Source of the DNA: Maribacter sp. ACAM166
GTDB taxonomy: Bacteria > Bacteroidota > Bacteroidia > Flavobacteriales > Flavobacteriaceae
Reading direction: 5' to 3'
DNA length: 64,000 nucleotides
NCBI RefSeq assembly: GCF_005771495.1
Contig: NZ_VAUW01000004.1
Coordinates: 186,001 to 250,000, forward strand
Under the pieces are notes generated by a model, which saw only the letters and a list, made by a program, of their open reading frames with translations, made no database searches and had not been told where the DNA came from. Position numbers and translations under genes: made by a program. Every line of letters starts with the position of its first letter. Positions within the stretch are counted from its first letter, which is position 1. Shown here one piece after another: positions 19,176 to 27,767 of this stretch.

Positions 19176-20054
19176 TTAAAATCTCAATGAACTAAGGCGC
19201 TCAATGCAGAATTTGATTAACTCATCTACAGATTTGGCCGGGTTATTAGAAAATTCCCCCGTAACTCTATTAGCTAAAATGCAATTAAGTGAAACTGCCT
19301 CATGACCTAAGAGTTGTGATAGGGCGTAAATTCCAGAAGTTTCCATTTCCAAATTGGTCAATGATAGACCTTGGTAGTTAAATGATGATAATTTTTCCGT
19401 CAATTCAATATGGCTAGGTTTTAATCTCAACTGACGCTGTTGAGGTCCATAAAAGCCTGTATTAGTAGCTGTAAAACCTAATCGTATACGATTATCGCTA
19501 AATACTTTTGCTAAGCTGTAGGAGTAGGATAGCACATAAGGTCGGGCCTTGTCCGAACTCCATGAACAGTGTTTGATAAATTCATCCTCAATTGGCGTAT
19601 GACTAATTTTATTATGTTCATAGAAATGCAAAAGACCATCGAAGCCAATGGCATATTCGCTAATTAAAAAGGAATCTACAGGTATATCTTGCTGAATGGA
19701 TCCACTTGTGCCGATACGGATAATCCTTAACTTGGTGTGGATTTTCTTTAAATTTCTGGTTTTGAAATCAATGTTTACTAACGCATCTAGTTCATTAAGA
19801 ACAATATCAATGTTGTCGGTTCCTATTCCGGTTGAGATGACCGATAACCTTTTTCCGTTTTTATACCCTGTATGGGTAATAAATTCTCGTTTTCCTTTTT
19901 TAAGCTCTACGGTGTCAAAATAATTGGAAACCTGATGAACCCTATCTGGGTCACCTACGGTAATAATAGTTGTGGCTATATCTTCAGGATGTAAATTGAG
20001 ATGGTAAATGCTTCCATCTTGATTGAGAATGAGCTCAGCAGGCCTTAGTTGCAT
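19176..20054 (-). CDS. Uridine/purine nucleoside phosphorylase family protein
   Basis: 292 residues of the PNP/UDP phosphorylase superfamily. The family phosphate-binding start TIITVGDPDRVHQVSNYFD, the central RIIRIGTSGSIQQDIPVDS (phosphate and sugar contacts) and the late NLEMETSGIYALSQLLG (ribose-binding Glu) are all present. It should phosphorolyse nucleosides to base and ribose-1-phosphate; the base preference cannot be read. It starts 1 bp after the stop of the DUF1835 gene, so the two are co-translated. The gene contains the longest copy of the ATCGTATACGAT palindrome. Confidence 0.88.
   Translation of the reverse strand: MQLRPAELILNQDGSIYHLNLHPEDIATTIITVGDPDRVHQVSNYFDTVELKKGKREFITHTGYKNGKRLSVISTGIGTDNIDIVLNELDALVNIDFKTRNLKKIHTKLRIIRIGTSGSIQQDIPVDSFLISEYAIGFDGLLHFYEHNKISHTPIEDEFIKHCSWSSDKARPYVLSYSYSLAKVFSDNRIRLGFTATNTGFYGPQQRQLRLKPSHIELTEKLSSFNYQGLSLTNLEMETSGIYALSQLLGHEAVSLNCILANRVTGEFSNNPAKSVDELIKFCIERLSSLRF
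19479..19494. repeat. Palindrome TAATCGTATACGATTA, copy 3
   Basis: Perfect 16-bp palindrome inside the nucleoside phosphorylase gene; the longest of the four copies. Confidence 0.8.
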
Positions 20055-20055
20055 G

Positions 20056-20988
20056 CTATAACTTTAAAATTCTATTATCGTCTGTATTATAAAGGAAATT
20101 ATATTTTAAGGCACCTCCTAAGTAGACATCATTATCTTGTATACAAGAATAATAACTGGTTTTACCTTCTATTATTTCCTTTCCTTTTTTAGATATCCGT
20201 ACCGGGTTCAAACTTGTAATCAAAGGTTTCAATCGAGTTATAGCTCGATCGAATTGAGTGTCTACAAAACCAAGGTTTCCTTGGTTTTTAAGGATAATGT
20301 CCATAAACTCCTTTTTAGACTTCGGTTTTTTGTCAATAGCTAATTGCAGTATGGTATTTTCCATATTATTAAGGCCGTTAGCAATACTTGGAAAACGTTT
20401 GAGATGTGATTTAACAGCATCTCCTAAATAATCAAACTGATAATCCTTAAAATCGGTTAAATTCTCTAAACGTATAGGGTTATTGCTACAATAGAGCTGC
20501 CATACATAATCTGCATACTCGGTATCGTCTTGGGATAATACTTTCTTAGTATTATATAAAGCAAGCAATTGGTCATCGGTAAGTTCACTTAAGCTATACA
20601 ACTTATCAGTATCATCTTCTTTACCGCTGCAGACCAATGAAATTTGGGCATATTTACGATGCGTTAACAACCAACTTATTACTGCGAGCATATTAACTTG
20701 GCAGAATAGGTCATATTCAAACCACAGTACAATATGATCTTGTTGTTTATGATTACATAAAGAACGGTATTCTTTTAGCGTCTTTTCTATGAACCATGAT
20801 TTTGAAACTTTATAATTTTTATGAAGAAACTCGAATCTAGCTTTCCAAAATGATTCCGTTCCTACGGTGGGTAAAGTCTTCCCTTCGCACAACATTTCGC
20901 GCCACGTGATTATATCACCGCTAAGATTTAACTTTTGAAGACGTTGAGTTAAATTGTCTCCATTGGTAATGTGTAAAAGAGAACTCAT
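20056..20988 (-). CDS. DUF1835 domain-containing protein
   Basis: 310 residues. The N-terminal LHITNGDNLTQRLQ and ITWREMLCEG are the DUF1835 signature, followed by HIVLWFEYDLFCQVNMLAV in the middle. The domain has no settled biochemical function. Downstream it is packed against the nucleoside phosphorylase (1-bp gap), then ppk1. The C-terminal 100 residues look helical and charged. It lies 109 bp downstream of the SUI1-like gene on the same strand. Confidence 0.85.
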   Translation of the reverse strand: MSSLLHITNGDNLTQRLQKLNLSGDIITWREMLCEGKTLPTVGTESFWKARFEFLHKNYKVSKSWFIEKTLKEYRSLCNHKQQDHIVLWFEYDLFCQVNMLAVISWLLTHRKYAQISLVCSGKEDDTDKLYSLSELTDDQLLALYNTKKVLSQDDTEYADYVWQLYCSNNPIRLENLTDFKDYQFDYLGDAVKSHLKRFPSIANGLNNMENTILQLAIDKKPKSKKEFMDIILKNQGNLGFVDTQFDRAITRLKPLITSLNPVRISKKGKEIIEGKTSYYSCIQDNDVYLGGALKYNFLYNTDDNRILKL

Positions 20989-21097
20989 ACCAGCTTGAAT
21001 TTAATTTAGTTGTTAGAATAAAAATACCACTTAAAACAACGTTATAAAATAATTTAACAGAAAACAAATTTAAGTTTACGAGGAGAAATTTATTTTA

Positions 21098-21427
21098 TTA
21101 CCCTCCCACACGTTTTACCGAAAAGCCTTTATCCTTTAATATGGTCATTATTTTACCCCTATAATCTCCTTGTATGATTATTTTATTATCCTTAAAACTA
21201 CCGCCAACACTAAGTTTAGTCTTTAATTCTTTCGCTAATTTCTTGAAATCTTCAGTAGCACCAGTATACCCTTCTAAAATGGTAATGGGTTTTCCTTTGC
21301 GTTTTTCGTATTTACAGATGATAGGATCATCTTGTAACCAAATTTTACTTTTATGCTCTTTTTCGGAGGGAACATCTTGTGGTTTATGTTCTGGAAAAAG
21401 GTTTTTAAGTTGGTCTTGTATGTCCAT
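21098..21427 (-). CDS. SUI1/YciH-like translation initiation factor
   Basis: 109 residues with a C-terminal SUI1/eIF1 domain: KRKGKPITILEGYTG, LKTKLSVGGSFKDNKIIIQG and a final KDKGFSVKRVGG, the standard YciH ending. It is predicted to bind the small ribosomal subunit and influence start selection; the physiological role of bacterial YciH is poorly defined. It lies 4 bp after the 2OG oxygenase gene and is probably co-transcribed with it. Confidence 0.9.
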   Translation of the reverse strand: MDIQDQLKNLFPEHKPQDVPSEKEHKSKIWLQDDPIICKYEKRKGKPITILEGYTGATEDFKKLAKELKTKLSVGGSFKDNKIIIQGDYRGKIMTILKDKGFSVKRVGG

Positions 21428-21431
21428 TCTT

Positions 21432-22382
21432 TTATTTTTTAATCAGTCCTAATTCGATTAATCGCTCATGCAAAAATTCACCTGCAGTAATATCGGTATA
21501 TAGCTTAGTATGCTCATCGTCTACACAGTTTTCTAAACAATTTAACGACATTTCACTAACCGGATGCATGAAAAATGGCACGGAATATCGTGATGTTCCC
21601 CAAAGCTCTTTTGGAGGGTTAACCACTTGATGAATAGTAGATAATAATTTATTATTGGTCAAACGCGATAACATATCGCCTACATTAATCATTAATTGAT
21701 CTGGCTTAGCAATGGCATCAACCCATTCTCCTTCGTGGTTTTTAACTTGAAGTCCTTTACCGTGGGCACCCATTAATAAGGTTATTAGATTAATGTCACC
21801 ATGTGCTGCAGCCCTAACGGCATTTTTGGGTTCTGAAGTAATAGGCGGATAGTGGATTGGGCGCAAGATTGAATTTCCATTTTTTATGAAATCATCAAAA
21901 TAGTACTCGTCCAATTTTAAATGAAGAGCCAAGGCGCGTAAAACATATTTAGCGGTTTTCTCTAACATTTTGTAGGTTTCCTTTCCAACTTCGTTAAACT
22001 TGGGAAGTTCTTTCACGATAACATTGTTAGGGTATTCCTCATCTAATTTCGAATTACCTTCGACATACTGTCCAAAATGCCAAAATTCCTTCAAATCACC
22101 TTCTTTGCGACCCTTCGCATGTTCCTTACCAAAAGACGTATACCCACGCTGACCGCCGATACCTTCTATTTGGTACCCATCCTTTACGTTCTCTGGTAAA
22201 TCAAAGAACTCTTTAATTTCTGAATATAAAGAATCAACCAACTCATCTGATAGAAAATGTCCACCTAAGGCTACGAAGCCAATTTCTTCAAATGCCTTAC
22301 CGATTTCATCAATGAATTTTTGTTTTCTTTTTGGGTCTTCCGAAAGAAAATCTGATAAATCAACGCTAGGTACAAAGCTCAT
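21432..22382 (-). CDS. Isopenicillin N synthase-like 2OG-Fe(II) oxygenase
   Basis: 316 residues. N-terminal DIOX_N-like domain (VPSVDLSDFL, IGFVALGGHFLS, FFDLPENVKDGYQ) followed by the double-stranded beta helix with iron ligands H-x-D in AAHGDINLITLLMG and distal His in STIHQVVNP, plus the 2-oxoglutarate Arg region SRYSVPFFMHP. All catalytic ligands are present. The substrate is unknown; related genes are common in Flavobacteriaceae outside antibiotic clusters. First gene of a minus-strand run that continues into the SUI1-like gene. Confidence 0.88.
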   Translation of the reverse strand: MSFVPSVDLSDFLSEDPKRKQKFIDEIGKAFEEIGFVALGGHFLSDELVDSLYSEIKEFFDLPENVKDGYQIEGIGGQRGYTSFGKEHAKGRKEGDLKEFWHFGQYVEGNSKLDEEYPNNVIVKELPKFNEVGKETYKMLEKTAKYVLRALALHLKLDEYYFDDFIKNGNSILRPIHYPPITSEPKNAVRAAAHGDINLITLLMGAHGKGLQVKNHEGEWVDAIAKPDQLMINVGDMLSRLTNNKLLSTIHQVVNPPKELWGTSRYSVPFFMHPVSEMSLNCLENCVDDEHTKLYTDITAGEFLHERLIELGLIKK

Positions 22383-22500
22383 GTCTTTATGGGTTTTATG
22401 TAAAACTAATACTAATTGCTGATTTACAAGCTTTGTTACAAATGATCCTTACTGAACGCATTTTTGTTACATTTATGTTTTATTAGCAAAACACACCACT

Positions 22501-24480
22501 TTGATGGATTATAAACGTTTTCAAGTAGCTGAGGATATTAAGGTAAAGCTATTTAAATCAATGCTTAAACCTCGTATGATTGAGGAAAAGATGTTGATAC
22601 TTTTAAGACAAGGTAAAGTATCTAAATGGTTTAGTGGTATAGGGCAAGAAGCGATTTCGGTAGGGGTAACCTGCGCGCTTAAAGATGACGAGTATATCTT
22701 ACCCATGCACCGAAATCTTGGGGTATTTACAACCAGGGAAATACCGCTATACCGACTGTTTACACAATGGCAGGGCAAAGCAAGTGGCTTTACACAAGGA
22801 CGCGACCGAAGTTTTCATTTTGGCACACAAGAATTCAAAATAATCGGAATGATTTCTCATTTGGGTCCGCAATTAGGGGTCGCCGATGGTATTGCACTTG
22901 CGCACAAATTGCGTAATGAACAAAAGGTTACCGCAGTATTTACAGGAGAAGGTGCGACCAGTGAAGGTGATTTTCACGAGGCATTGAATGTTGCGGCGGT
23001 TTGGGATTTACCCGTACTATTTTGTGTTGAGAACAACGGATATGGATTATCCACACCTACTAACGAGCAATTTAAGTGTGAAAATTTGGCCGATAAAGGA
23101 AAGGGTTACGGCATGGAATCTCATATAATTGATGGTAATAATATTCTAGAGGTCTATACTAAAGTGTCAGAATTGGCTGAGGATATGCGAAATAATCCTC
23201 GGCCGGTATTACTTGAATTCAAAACCTTCCGCATGCGTGGGCATGAAGAAGCTAGTGGTACGAAATATGTTCCGCAAGAGCTTTTAGATACTTGGGCAGA
23301 GAAAGATCCGTTGGAAAATTTCACAGCTTTTTTAGAAAAGGAGAACCTACTTTCTAGCGAAATAATTGCTGCGATTCGGGTTGAAATTCAAGCCGAAATC
23401 GATGAACATTTACAAAAAGCATACTCAGAGGAATTGATTATACCCAATGAAAGTAAAGAATTAAGTGAAGTATATAAAAAATTTGAATATAAAGAAGTTA
23501 GTCCAAATAAAGATACTAAAAATATACGATTAGTTGATGCCATATCAGATGGTTTGAGACAGTCTATGGAGAAATTTGACAACTTGATTATTATGGGTCA
23601 GGATGTTGCGGAATATGGAGGAGTATTTAAGATTACTGATGGGTTCATAGACGATTTTGGGAAAGAGCGTGTACGCAATACCCCCATTTGTGAATCAGCT
23701 ATTGTATCTGCAGCAATGGGACTTTCTATTAATGGGATGAAAGCTGTAATGGAAATGCAATTTGCCGATTTTGCCAGCACTGGGTTTAATCCTATCGTAA
23801 ATTATTTGGCGAAGAGTTATTACAGATGGGCAGAAAATGCAGATGTGGTTATTCGTATGCCGTGCGGAGGTGGTGTAGCCGCTGGCCCGTTTCATTCTCA
23901 AACGAATGAAGCTTGGTTTACCAAAACTCCAGGACTCAAGGTGGTGTACCCTGCCTTTCCTTATGATGCAAAGGGATTGTTAGCAACAGCTATAGAGGAT
24001 CCAAACCCGGTACTGTTTTTTGAGCATAAAGGGTTGTATAGAAGTATGTATCAAGAAGTACCTGTTGACTATTATACATTACCTTTTGGTAAGGCGAGCC
24101 ATATTAGGGAAGGAACTTCAATGACAATTGTGACGTATGGAGCAGGTGTTCATTGGGCATTGGAAACGTTGGACAAGAATCCAGATATTGATGCAGATTT
24201 ATTGGATTTACGTACGCTGCAACCATTAGATATTAAGGCTATTTATGACTCGGTAAAAAAGACAGGGAAACTGATTATACTTCAGGAGGATAGTCTATTT
24301 GGCAGTATAGCAAGTGACATTTCAGCTATGGTAATGGAAAATTGTTTTGAACACTTGGACGGACCTATACGAAGGGTTGGTAGTTTGGAGACTCCTATTC
24401 CGTTTAATGCTAAATTAGAACAGCAGTATTTAGCAAAATCTAGGTTTGAATCTGTTTTGTTAGAACTGATTAAATACTAG
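22501..24480 (+). CDS. 2-oxoacid dehydrogenase E1, fused alpha and beta subunits
   Basis: 659 residues. The N-terminal ~330 residues are the E1 alpha part with the thiamine diphosphate motif GEGATSEGDFHEALNVAAV and ending ...VENNGYGLST. Residues ~345-659 are E1 beta (IMGQDVAEYGGVFKITDGF, AMGLSINGMKAVMEMQFADF, PCGGGVAAGPFHSQ). The fusion resembles branched-chain 2-oxoacid dehydrogenase E1 of Bacteroidota, feeding E2/E3 not found in this window. In such bacteria it supplies iso-branched acyl-CoA primers for fatty acids, so it may be metabolically linked to the acyl-supply cluster downstream, though it is not part of that operon. Confidence 0.92.
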   Translation: MMDYKRFQVAEDIKVKLFKSMLKPRMIEEKMLILLRQGKVSKWFSGIGQEAISVGVTCALKDDEYILPMHRNLGVFTTREIPLYRLFTQWQGKASGFTQGRDRSFHFGTQEFKIIGMISHLGPQLGVADGIALAHKLRNEQKVTAVFTGEGATSEGDFHEALNVAAVWDLPVLFCVENNGYGLSTPTNEQFKCENLADKGKGYGMESHIIDGNNILEVYTKVSELAEDMRNNPRPVLLEFKTFRMRGHEEASGTKYVPQELLDTWAEKDPLENFTAFLEKENLLSSEIIAAIRVEIQAEIDEHLQKAYSEELIIPNESKELSEVYKKFEYKEVSPNKDTKNIRLVDAISDGLRQSMEKFDNLIIMGQDVAEYGGVFKITDGFIDDFGKERVRNTPICESAIVSAAMGLSINGMKAVMEMQFADFASTGFNPIVNYLAKSYYRWAENADVVIRMPCGGGVAAGPFHSQTNEAWFTKTPGLKVVYPAFPYDAKGLLATAIEDPNPVLFFEHKGLYRSMYQEVPVDYYTLPFGKASHIREGTSMTIVTYGAGVHWALETLDKNPDIDADLLDLRTLQPLDIKAIYDSVKKTGKLIILQEDSLFGSIASDISAMVMENCFEHLDGPIRRVGSLETPIPFNAKLEQQYLAKSRFESVLLELIKY

Positions 24481-24630
24481 TATATCCGCTAATAAATTTA
24501 TTAAAAGAGCCAATTCAGTCGTTTTATTAAGAGCAATTTTGTACTGCTTTTAGTATTAAAAAGGATTGCATCCATCCAAAAAGCAAGACATAACGTATAT
24601 ACATTTCAAACCCATTAAAATTTAGTACCT

Positions 24631-25110
24631 ATGAAAAAAATGATTTGGCTATTTAGTATTGTACTTCTGGTTTCCTCATGCTCTATTTCTAAAGATGCTC
24701 GTGGAAAAAGAAACCTATTGAGCGGTTCTTGGACCTTAGATAATGTTGCTTTTGAAAACAATACAGGCAATGTGAAAGCTGTTTTGTTTAATGATGTAGA
24801 AGACATTTGTTTAGAAGGCAGTGATTGGTTTTTCCGTGATAATAACAGTACCGGTAGATATACCATTAGTCCATCGACTTTATGTAATGGTGGAGACCGT
24901 TTCATAAAGTGGTCTGTTGTAGAACGTGAAGAAAATTACACGAGCCAGCTTCAGTTTAAATTTATCAACGAGAAAAATCAGGATATTTCTGGTGGTACTG
25001 GTTACCGATTAAATATTGAAAGTTTAACTGAATATGCAATGACATTAAAATCTAATGTTATGGTTGATGGTTCTGCCGTTAACGTAGTATATGAATTCAG
25101 TAAAAAATAA
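24631..25110 (+). CDS. Lipocalin-like lipoprotein
   Basis: 159 residues with a lipoprotein signal (MKKMIWLFSIVLLVSSC, lipobox VSSC). The mature part begins LLSGSWTLDNVAFEN, a lipocalin-type first strand (G-x-W), and consists of alternating beta strands. Ligand unknown. The neighbour 29 bp downstream encodes an OmpA-type lipoprotein, and this pair recurs together in Flavobacteriaceae as far as I recall; both would sit in the outer membrane. Confidence 0.8.
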   Translation: MKKMIWLFSIVLLVSSCSISKDARGKRNLLSGSWTLDNVAFENNTGNVKAVLFNDVEDICLEGSDWFFRDNNSTGRYTISPSTLCNGGDRFIKWSVVEREENYTSQLQFKFINEKNQDISGGTGYRLNIESLTEYAMTLKSNVMVDGSAVNVVYEFSKK

Positions 25111-25139
25111 TAACCTACTTCAAAATTCAATTTAAGCTT

Positions 25140-25832
25140 ATGAAAACAATGATAATACGTAAAACTAGTTACATAATTGCTCTAGCACTGGTAATGAGCT
25201 GTAGCACGGTTAAAAATGCAAATAAAACTCAAAAAGGCGCTGTTATTGGTGCTGCAGGTGGTGCCGTAATCGGTGGTGTTTTGGGTAATAATGTTGGAAG
25301 TGGAAATAATACCGCTCTTGGAGCAATATTAGGTGCTGCGATTGGTGGTGCTGCCGGTGGTTATATTGGTAACAAAATGGATCGTCAAGCAGAACGTATT
25401 GAAGAAGAAATTCCTGGTGCAGAAGTAAAAAGAGTTGGTGAGGGTATTAATGTGACCTTCAATGAAGATGCAGGTGTTTATTTTGATACCAACAAATCGA
25501 ACGTACAAGGAACTTCTGCTACTACCTTAGATAAATTAGCTGGTATATTTAAAGAATATCCAAAATCAAATGTATTGGTTGAAGGGCACACCGATAGTGC
25601 TGGGGCAGATGAATACAATATGAATTTGTCAAAACAAAGAGCACAGTCAGTTAGCGATTATCTAATCACAAAAGGTATTGACGCAAGTCGTTTCGATACA
25701 AAGTGGTATGGTGAAACCCAGCCGGTAGGGGATAACACAACTACAGAAGGTAAAGCAAAAAACAGACGCGTTGAATTGGCAATCGTAGCGAGTGAGTCAT
25801 TAAAACAAGAGGCCCAAAGTCAAACCAATTAA
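25140..25832 (+). CDS. OmpA-family lipoprotein with glycine zipper
   Basis: 230 residues. Lipoprotein signal ending LVMSC; glycine-rich zipper with repeated GAAGGAVIGGVLG and GAAIGGAAGGYIG; then an OmpA C-terminal peptidoglycan-binding domain with VYFDTNKS, VLVEGHTDSAGADEYNMNLS, RAQSVSDYL and KAKNRRVELAI. It should tether the outer membrane to peptidoglycan. A strong terminator follows, so the unit of two lipoproteins ends here. Confidence 0.93.
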   Translation: MKTMIIRKTSYIIALALVMSCSTVKNANKTQKGAVIGAAGGAVIGGVLGNNVGSGNNTALGAILGAAIGGAAGGYIGNKMDRQAERIEEEIPGAEVKRVGEGINVTFNEDAGVYFDTNKSNVQGTSATTLDKLAGIFKEYPKSNVLVEGHTDSAGADEYNMNLSKQRAQSVSDYLITKGIDASRFDTKWYGETQPVGDNTTTEGKAKNRRVELAIVASESLKQEAQSQTN

Positions 25833-25864
25833 TAGAAACTTAATTTCTTGTACTATATTAAATT

Positions 25865-25892
25865 AAAACCCTGCTAATGCAGGGTTTTTTTT
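25865..25892 (+). terminator. Intrinsic terminator after the OmpA lipoprotein gene
   Basis: Stem AAACCCTGC / GCAGGGTTT around TAAT followed by a run of eight or more Ts (loop-proximal Ts shared with the stem). It isolates the lipoprotein pair from the type III PKS operon that starts 24 bp further on. Confidence 0.88.
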
Positions 25893-25915
25893 GCAAATGA
25901 TGTAACTTCCCCTGA

Positions 25916-27037
25916 GTGAAAGAACACGACATACTTATTATCGGCGGTGGTTTAGCGGGCCTTACCGCATCCATTGATTTGGCACTTCAAGGTGTTGATG
26001 TAGCGGTGTTTGAATCGAATAAATATCCGCATCATAAGGTGTGTGGAGAGTATGTATCGAAAGAAATAGAACCTTATTTAAATCGATTGGGCATCAATCC
26101 CTATTCAATTGGCGCGGTTAACATTACCCAATTTCAAATTTCTTCACAAGAGGGGCATCTGGTAGAAACCGAATTACCTCTTGGTGGTTTTGGCATTAGT
26201 AGATATGTTTTGGATAACATGCTTTTTCAGCGAGCGCAGGAACTTGGAGTACAGTTTTATTTTGAAAAAGTTTTAAAAACTGATTTCAGAAACAATACTT
26301 TTTATATCTCCACTAACTCCCAAGAATATTCATCAAAAATTGCCATTGGTGCCTATGGCAAGCGTTCTATCTTGGATAAGAAATTGAATCGAAATTTTAG
26401 CTTCAAAAAACAATCCTGGTTAGCCGTTAAAGGGCATTACAATTATGCTAATTTCCCTGAACAACTAGTGGGCTTGCACAATTTTGAAGGAGGGTATGGC
26501 GGACTATCAAAAACGGAGTCTGGGGCAGTTAACTTCTGCTACCTTGCCAGTTATCAGAATTTCAAAAAGTATAAAGATGTAGATGAGTTCAATGAAAAAG
26601 TAGTTTCGGAAAATCCCTTTTTAAGAAAATTTCTAACGGAAGCTAAACCTATTTTTGAGCACCCATTAACCATAGCGCAGATTTCTTTTGATAAAAAGGA
26701 TGCAGTCGTAAATCATATGCTCATGTGTGGAGATACGGCAGGTCTTATACATCCTTTATGCGGTAACGGTATGGCAATGGCTATTCATAGCTCAAAAATT
26801 GCTTCTGAAATGGTGAACCGATTCTTGAATAATTCGAATTATGAACGTCATGACTTGGAACGTGATTATAAAAAAGCTTGGTCAAAGACATTTGGTAAAC
26901 GATTATGGTTGGGTAGAAAATTACAGCGAATCTTATTGAATAAGAATATGGTTTCTATGGGTATTCGTTCGATAGGAAAGTCGGATTCGTTACTGAAATA
27001 TATTATAGCTAAAACACATGGAGAATTAGTATCATAA
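25916..27037 (+). CDS. FAD-dependent oxidoreductase (geranylgeranyl reductase/monooxygenase-like) of the type III PKS operon
   Basis: 373 residues. GTG start (residues KEHDILIIGGG follow). N-terminal Rossmann motif GGGLAGLTASIDLALQG, then the PHHKVCGEYVSKE segment shared by geranylgeranyl reductases and related flavin hydroxylases, and GDTAGLIHPLCGNGMAMA for flavin binding in the second half. It could hydroxylate or reduce the polyketide product. First gene of a seven-gene operon; its stop overlaps the methyltransferase start by one base (TAATG). In the Streptomyces griseus Srs system a type III PKS likewise works with a methyltransferase and a flavoprotein hydroxylase; this comparison is an analogy, not homology evidence. 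Confidence 0.85.
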   Translation: MKEHDILIIGGGLAGLTASIDLALQGVDVAVFESNKYPHHKVCGEYVSKEIEPYLNRLGINPYSIGAVNITQFQISSQEGHLVETELPLGGFGISRYVLDNMLFQRAQELGVQFYFEKVLKTDFRNNTFYISTNSQEYSSKIAIGAYGKRSILDKKLNRNFSFKKQSWLAVKGHYNYANFPEQLVGLHNFEGGYGGLSKTESGAVNFCYLASYQNFKKYKDVDEFNEKVVSENPFLRKFLTEAKPIFEHPLTIAQISFDKKDAVVNHMLMCGDTAGLIHPLCGNGMAMAIHSSKIASEMVNRFLNNSNYERHDLERDYKKAWSKTFGKRLWLGRKLQRILLNKNMVSMGIRSIGKSDSLLKYIIAKTHGELVS

Positions 27038-27744
27038 TGGTAGATTTTACACAGCGTTGTTCTGAAATTGAGATAATGGATACTTTTTCTGGTACTACAG
27101 ATGAATTAGATATAATCCTTCAAGATATCAATAGGGTGAATCGGTTGTTAGGTGGTTACAATATAACCTTAAGTGCTGTATTTGATTTAATTAGCGATAA
27201 AAATTTAGAATCGTATACGATTTTAGACATGGGTTGTTCTGAAGGTACTATGCTTAGAAAGCTCGCAAAAGAGGCTAGAAAACGAAATATAACACTTACT
27301 CTTATAGGGGTAGACCTTAATACCCAAAGTTTGAAATTGGCACGAGAATATTCTACCGATTTTCCTGAAATTAGTTTTGTGGAATGCAATATTTTGACTG
27401 CAGATTTTTCTAATCTGAATATTGATGTAGTAATGACTACATTAACCCTTCATCACTTTTCAGATCAGGGCGTTGTTAAATTTGTAAATCAGTTTAATAA
27501 ACTTGCGTCACTCGGGGTAGTTATCAATGATTTGGAACGTAGTTCTATTGCGTTTTATTTGTTTAAGGCATTTAGTTTCTTTTTCATTAAGACTGAAATT
27601 GCAAAGAAAGATGGATTATTGTCGATTAGAAGAGCATTTAGAAAGAAAGATTTAGTGGCCTATGCAAATCAAGTCAAAAATGCGTCCCATTATATTCAAT
27701 GGAAATGGGCCTTTAGATATGTATGGGTTTTAAAAAAGAAATAG
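27037..27744 (+). CDS. Class I SAM-dependent methyltransferase of the type III PKS operon
   Basis: 235 residues with SAM motif I ILDMGCSEGTMLRKLA, motif II-like acidic LIGVDLNTQSLKLA, and post-motif TLTLHHFSDQGVVKFV. Probably methylates oxygen or carbon of the polyketide product; UbiE-like relatives also act on quinones. It is translationally coupled to the FAD enzyme (1-bp overlap) and lies 23 bp before the PKS. The gene carries copy 4 of the ATCGTATACGAT palindrome. Confidence 0.85.
   Translation: MVDFTQRCSEIEIMDTFSGTTDELDIILQDINRVNRLLGGYNITLSAVFDLISDKNLESYTILDMGCSEGTMLRKLAKEARKRNITLTLIGVDLNTQSLKLAREYSTDFPEISFVECNILTADFSNLNIDVVMTTLTLHHFSDQGVVKFVNQFNKLASLGVVINDLERSSIAFYLFKAFSFFFIKTEIAKKDGLLSIRRAFRKKDLVAYANQVKNASHYIQWKWAFRYVWVLKKK
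27209..27222. repeat. Palindrome AATCGTATACGATT, copy 4
   Basis: Perfect 14-bp palindrome inside the methyltransferase coding sequence, identical to copy 2. Confidence 0.8.
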
Positions 27745-27767
27745 TAGATTGAAGGTTAAGAATAGCT

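Noticed and set aside
20137..20343. Plus-strand open frame inside the DUF1835 gene
   Set aside because: It is the complement of well-supported coding sequence and has no features of its own.
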